Part shown: piece after piece, positions 61,712 to 64,000 of the stretch | How the letters are laid out: each line of letters begins with the position of its first letter | Numbering within the stretch: position 1 is the first letter of the stretch | From: Fulvimarina uroteuthidis | GTDB taxonomy: Bacteria; Pseudomonadota; Alphaproteobacteria; Rhizobiales; Rhizobiaceae | Assembly: GCF_034321785.1 (NCBI RefSeq) | Contig: NZ_JAXLPB010000005.1 | Coordinates: forward strand, 326,811-390,810 | Length of the DNA stretch: 64,000 nucleotides | Reading direction: 5' to 3' | Translations under genes and position numbers: made by a program | The notes under the pieces: model-generated | The model's database searches: none | What the model was told of the DNA's origin: nothing | The model's input: the letters and a program-made list of their open reading frames with translations, nothing else

Positions 61712-61738
61712 GATGTGCTTCCTCCGGTCCTTGCAGTC

Positions 61739-62032
61739 TTAAAGACCGGTCGAGACGTCGATGGACTGGCCTTCGGCCAAGGTCACGACGGCTTTTTTCT
61801 GATCGCTCTGCCTGCCGATCCGGCCCTTGAAGCGCTTCACCTTACCCTTGCGGATAAGCGTGTTGACGGCTTCGACCTTCACTTCGAACAGAGCCTCGAC
61901 GGCCGCCTTGATCTGCGGCTTGGTCGCGGTCTTCGGGACGTTGAAGACGACCTGATTGTTCTCGGACAACAGCGTCGACTTCTCGGTGATCACCGGTGAG
62001 GTGATGACGTCGTAGTGGCGAACATCGCTCAT
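61739..62032 (-). CDS. rplW: 50S ribosomal protein L23
   Basis: A 97-residue L23 at the tunnel exit, docking site for SRP and trigger factor: HYDVITSPVITEKSTLLSENNQVVFNVPKTATKPQIKAAVEALF. Its start overlaps the rplD stop by 4 bp. Confidence 0.98.
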   Translation of the reverse strand: MSDVRHYDVITSPVITEKSTLLSENNQVVFNVPKTATKPQIKAAVEALFEVKVEAVNTLIRKGKVKRFKGRIGRQSDQKKAVVTLAEGQSIDVSTGL

Positions 62033-62649
62033 TTGAAACGCTCCTCGAGTGCGTCGACGGCCGACTTCGACAGAACAAGCGTCTGGCGACGAAGAATGTC
62101 GTAAACGTTGATGCCCTGGATCGGCAGAACGTCGATCTTGGGAATGTTGCGCGAGGCGCGAGCGAAGTTCTGGTCGAGCGCCGAGCCATCGATGATCAGC
62201 GCGTTCTCGATGCCGAGATCGGCGAAGGTCTTGACCATACCCTTGGTCTTGCCTTCGGCGGCCTTCAGCTCGTCGATGATCATCAGGCCGCCGGACTTCG
62301 CCTTGGCCGACAGCGCGTGCTTGAGAGCCAGAGCGCAGACCTTCTTGGGAAGATCGTGGGCATGGCTGCGCGGCGTCGGGCCGTGGGCGATACCACCGCC
62401 GCGGAACTGCGGAGCCTTGGCCGTCGAGTGACGGGCGCGGCCCGTTCCCTTCTGGCGGTACATCTTGGCGCCGGTGCGCGCGACGTCCGAGCGACCGAGC
62501 GTGGAATGCGTCCCCTGCTGGCGCTTGGCCAGCTGGTAGCGCACCATGCGGTGCAGGATGTCCTCGCGCGGCTCCAGGCCGAAGATCGCCTCGGACAAGG
62601 TGACGGTATCGCCGTCGGCGCCGTCAAGCTTCTTGATCGTGATGTCCAT
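62029..62649 (-). CDS. rplD: 50S ribosomal protein L4
   Basis: A 206-residue L4 with the tunnel-lining loop RSDVARTGAKMYRQKGTGRARHSTAKAPQFRGGG. In E. coli L4 also represses its own S10 operon; that control is not evident here. It overlaps rplC by one base (TAATG) and rplW by 4 bp. Confidence 0.98.
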   Translation of the reverse strand: MDITIKKLDGADGDTVTLSEAIFGLEPREDILHRMVRYQLAKRQQGTHSTLGRSDVARTGAKMYRQKGTGRARHSTAKAPQFRGGGIAHGPTPRSHAHDLPKKVCALALKHALSAKAKSGGLMIIDELKAAEGKTKGMVKTFADLGIENALIIDGSALDQNFARASRNIPKIDVLPIQGINVYDILRRQTLVLSKSAVDALEERFK

Positions 62650-63377
62650 TATTCAGCTCCCTCGGCAGCGGCCGTGGTCTCTTCGGCAGCACCGTTGCGC
62701 GCAGCTCCACGCAGAGCGGCAGGCTTGGGTGCGTTCTCGGGCAACGTCGCCTTGACGGCGTCGCGGACTTCGATCCAGCCGCCCTTGGAGCCCGGAACGG
62801 CGCCGCGGACGAGGATCAGGCCCTTGTCGGCGTCGGTGCGCACGATCTGGAGGTTCTGCGTGGTGACGCGAACCTGGCCCATATGGCCGGCCATCTTCTT
62901 GCCCTTGAACACCTTGCCCGGGTCCTGGTTCTGACCGGTGGAGCCGTGGGCACGGTGCGAGACGGACACGCCGTGCGTGGCCCGCATGCCGCCGAAGTTG
63001 TGACGCTTCATGGCACCGGCAAAGCCCTTACCGATCGAGGTGCCCGTGACGTCGACCATCTGGCCTTCGACGAAATGATCGGCGGTGATCTCGGCACCGA
63101 CATCGATCATGTTGTCTTCCGTCACGCGGAACTCGACGAGCTTGCGCTTGGGTTCGACGGAAGCCTGGGCGAAGACGCCCCGCATGGCTTTCGACGTGTT
63201 CTTGACTTTGGCGAGGCCAGCGCCGACCTGAACGGCGGTGTAGCCGTTCTTGTCGGCAGTACGCTGACCGACGACCTGCAGGTTCTCGACCTTCAGGACG
63301 GTGACCGGGACATGTTCACCAGCATCCGTGTAGATGCGGGTCATCCCGACCTTCTGAGCGATCACTCCTGAACGCAT
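62649..63377 (-). CDS. rplC: 50S ribosomal protein L3
   Basis: A 242-residue L3 beginning MRSGVIAQKVGMTRIYTDAGEHVPVTVL, with the methylated-Gln region HRAHGSTGQNQDPGKVFKGKKMAGHMG. An Ala/Glu-rich tail of about 25 residues ends the protein. The start was chosen over an ATG 9 bp upstream because the AAGGA lies 9 nt from this one and directly against the other. Confidence 0.98.
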   Translation of the reverse strand: MRSGVIAQKVGMTRIYTDAGEHVPVTVLKVENLQVVGQRTADKNGYTAVQVGAGLAKVKNTSKAMRGVFAQASVEPKRKLVEFRVTEDNMIDVGAEITADHFVEGQMVDVTGTSIGKGFAGAMKRHNFGGMRATHGVSVSHRAHGSTGQNQDPGKVFKGKKMAGHMGQVRVTTQNLQIVRTDADKGLILVRGAVPGSKGGWIEVRDAVKATLPENAPKPAALRGAARNGAAEETTAAAEGAE

Positions 63378-63402
63378 GGGTCTCATTCCTTCCCCGCTCG
63401 AA

Positions 63403-63711
63403 TCAGAGCTTGATCTCGACGTCAACGCCGGCGGCGAGGTCGAGCTTCATCAGCGCATCGACCGTCTGCGGCGTCGGGTCGACGATATCGAGCAAACGCT
63501 TGTGGGTGCGCATTTCGAACTGCTCGCGCGACTTCTTGTCGATGTGCGGCGAACGGTTCACGGTAAACTTCTCGATCCGCGTCGGAAGCGGGATCGGTCC
63601 GCGAACGTTGGCACCGGTCCGCTTGGCGGTCGAAACGATCTCGCGCGTCGAGGCGTCGAGAACCCGGTGATCGAACGCCTTCAGGCGAATACGGATATTC
63701 TGGCCGTTCAT
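63403..63711 (-). CDS. rpsJ: 30S ribosomal protein S10
   Basis: A 102-residue S10 (NusE), a 30S head protein also used in antitermination: MNGQNIRIRLKAFDHRVLDASTREIVSTAKRTGANVRGPIPLPTRIEKFTV. It is the first gene of the S10 operon and follows tuf with a terminator between. Confidence 0.99.
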   Translation of the reverse strand: MNGQNIRIRLKAFDHRVLDASTREIVSTAKRTGANVRGPIPLPTRIEKFTVNRSPHIDKKSREQFEMRTHKRLLDIVDPTPQTVDALMKLDLAAGVDVEIKL

Positions 63712-63827
63712 GTTTTTCGTCCTCTGTCGGAGCCTTCCGTCATGCCGGCGCTTTCCGAACGTTATGTCTTCTTGTCAGCCATTCGCATGGTGGTCGAACC
63801 ACCTGCCTTCCGAAATCAGAAGGCCCA

Positions 63828-63860
63828 AGAAAAAACGCGCCCCGCTAAGGCCGGGGCGCG
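63828..63860 (-). terminator. Intrinsic terminator after tuf
   Basis: On the minus strand CGCGCCCCG-GCCTTAG-CGGGGCGCG is followed by TTTTTTCTT, 17 bp after the tuf stop codon. It separates tuf from the S10 operon, whose promoter must lie in the remaining gap of about 115 bp. Confidence 0.9.
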
Positions 63861-63876
63861 CCCAACTTGAAACGCC

Positions 63877-64000
63877 TTACTCGACGATCGAAGCCACGAT
63901 GCCGGCGCCGACGGTGCGGCCGCCTTCGCGGATTGCGAAGCGCAGCTTCTCTTCCATCGCGATCGGCACGATCAGCGTCACGTCCATCGCCACATTGTCG
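63877..64000 (-). CDS. tuf: Elongation factor Tu, C-terminal fragment (5' end outside window)
   Basis: The last 40 codons of EF-Tu are visible, reading DNVAMDVTLIVPIAMEEKLRFAIREGGRTVGAGIVASIVE and then TAA. This is the end of domain 3 and matches the family closely, with a small change to DVTLIVPIAMEEKL. The rest lies beyond the right edge. EF-Tu delivers aminoacyl-tRNA to the ribosome. The usual tuf-rpsJ order is kept. Confidence 0.97.
   Translation of the reverse strand, partial: DNVAMDVTLIVPIAMEEKLRFAIREGGRTVGAGIVASIVE

Overview
The window is a 64 kb piece of a high-GC alphaproteobacterial chromosome. The gene content and order point to the order Hyphomicrobiales (Rhizobiales). Supporting features are a suf operon with two cysteine desulfurases and an Irr-type iron operator, the order accB-accC-aat-DUF2155-NDUFA12, an ATP12-type F1 assembly factor, RNase E with a large acidic/basic insertion in its S1 domain, and the block Deg protease-RarA-RluA-type synthase-HAD-ATP12 next to the ribosomal protein cluster. 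A rhizobial-style interspersed palindromic repeat is also present. I cannot name the genus with confidence; a marine or Aurantimonadaceae-like member is a guess.

Layout, left to right. (1) 1-867: the C-terminal part of an ABC transporter solute-binding protein, ending at a bidirectional terminator. (2) 1024-8386, minus strand: Fe-S cluster assembly operon transcribed as nifS-like desulfurase, sufB, sufC, sufD, sufS, sufT, sufA, with an ICE-box (Irr operator) upstream. (3) 8584-15803: hydrolase, anhydro-MurNAc kinase, TyrRS, a Bcp peroxiredoxin coupled to a DUF455 ferritin-like protein, an M23 peptidase, and release factor 2 with an intact +1 programmed frameshift. (4) 15912-23543: PBP1a and an AMIN/amidase_3 amidase (cell wall), divergent from rne. 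(5) 23654-29487: aminotransferase, DsbA-like oxidoreductase, acetyl-CoA carboxylase accBC, Aat, DUF2155, and complex I accessory subunit NDUFA12. (6) 29576-40956: PsiE-like membrane protein, GNAT, gatB, Uma2-like protein, ATP12, HAD phosphatase, pseudouridine synthase, CrcB, BCCT transporter, RarA and a Deg-type protease.

(7) 41189-48819 is an accessory pocket between two conserved blocks. It holds a small predicted exported peptide, an MFS transporter remnant, a LysR regulator divergent from an aldo/keto reductase-CMD operon, and a cluster of short phage-like genes. One of those genes keeps a single reading frame broken by two in-frame stop codons. The pocket also holds an unrecognised small protein with a glycine-zipper tail, tRNA-Ser(UGA), a cytochrome b561 and an extended SDR. 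(8) 48961-64000, minus strand: the complete S10-spc-alpha ribosomal protein cluster from tuf (partial) and rpsJ to rplQ, including secY, adk and rpoA. It has an internal promoter before rpsM and terminators after tuf and rplQ.

Most of the window is housekeeping backbone. The parts that may repay attention are the accessory pocket, the regulatory and recoding sites, and the interspersed repeats. No CRISPR array, complete insertion sequence, rRNA gene or integrase was seen.
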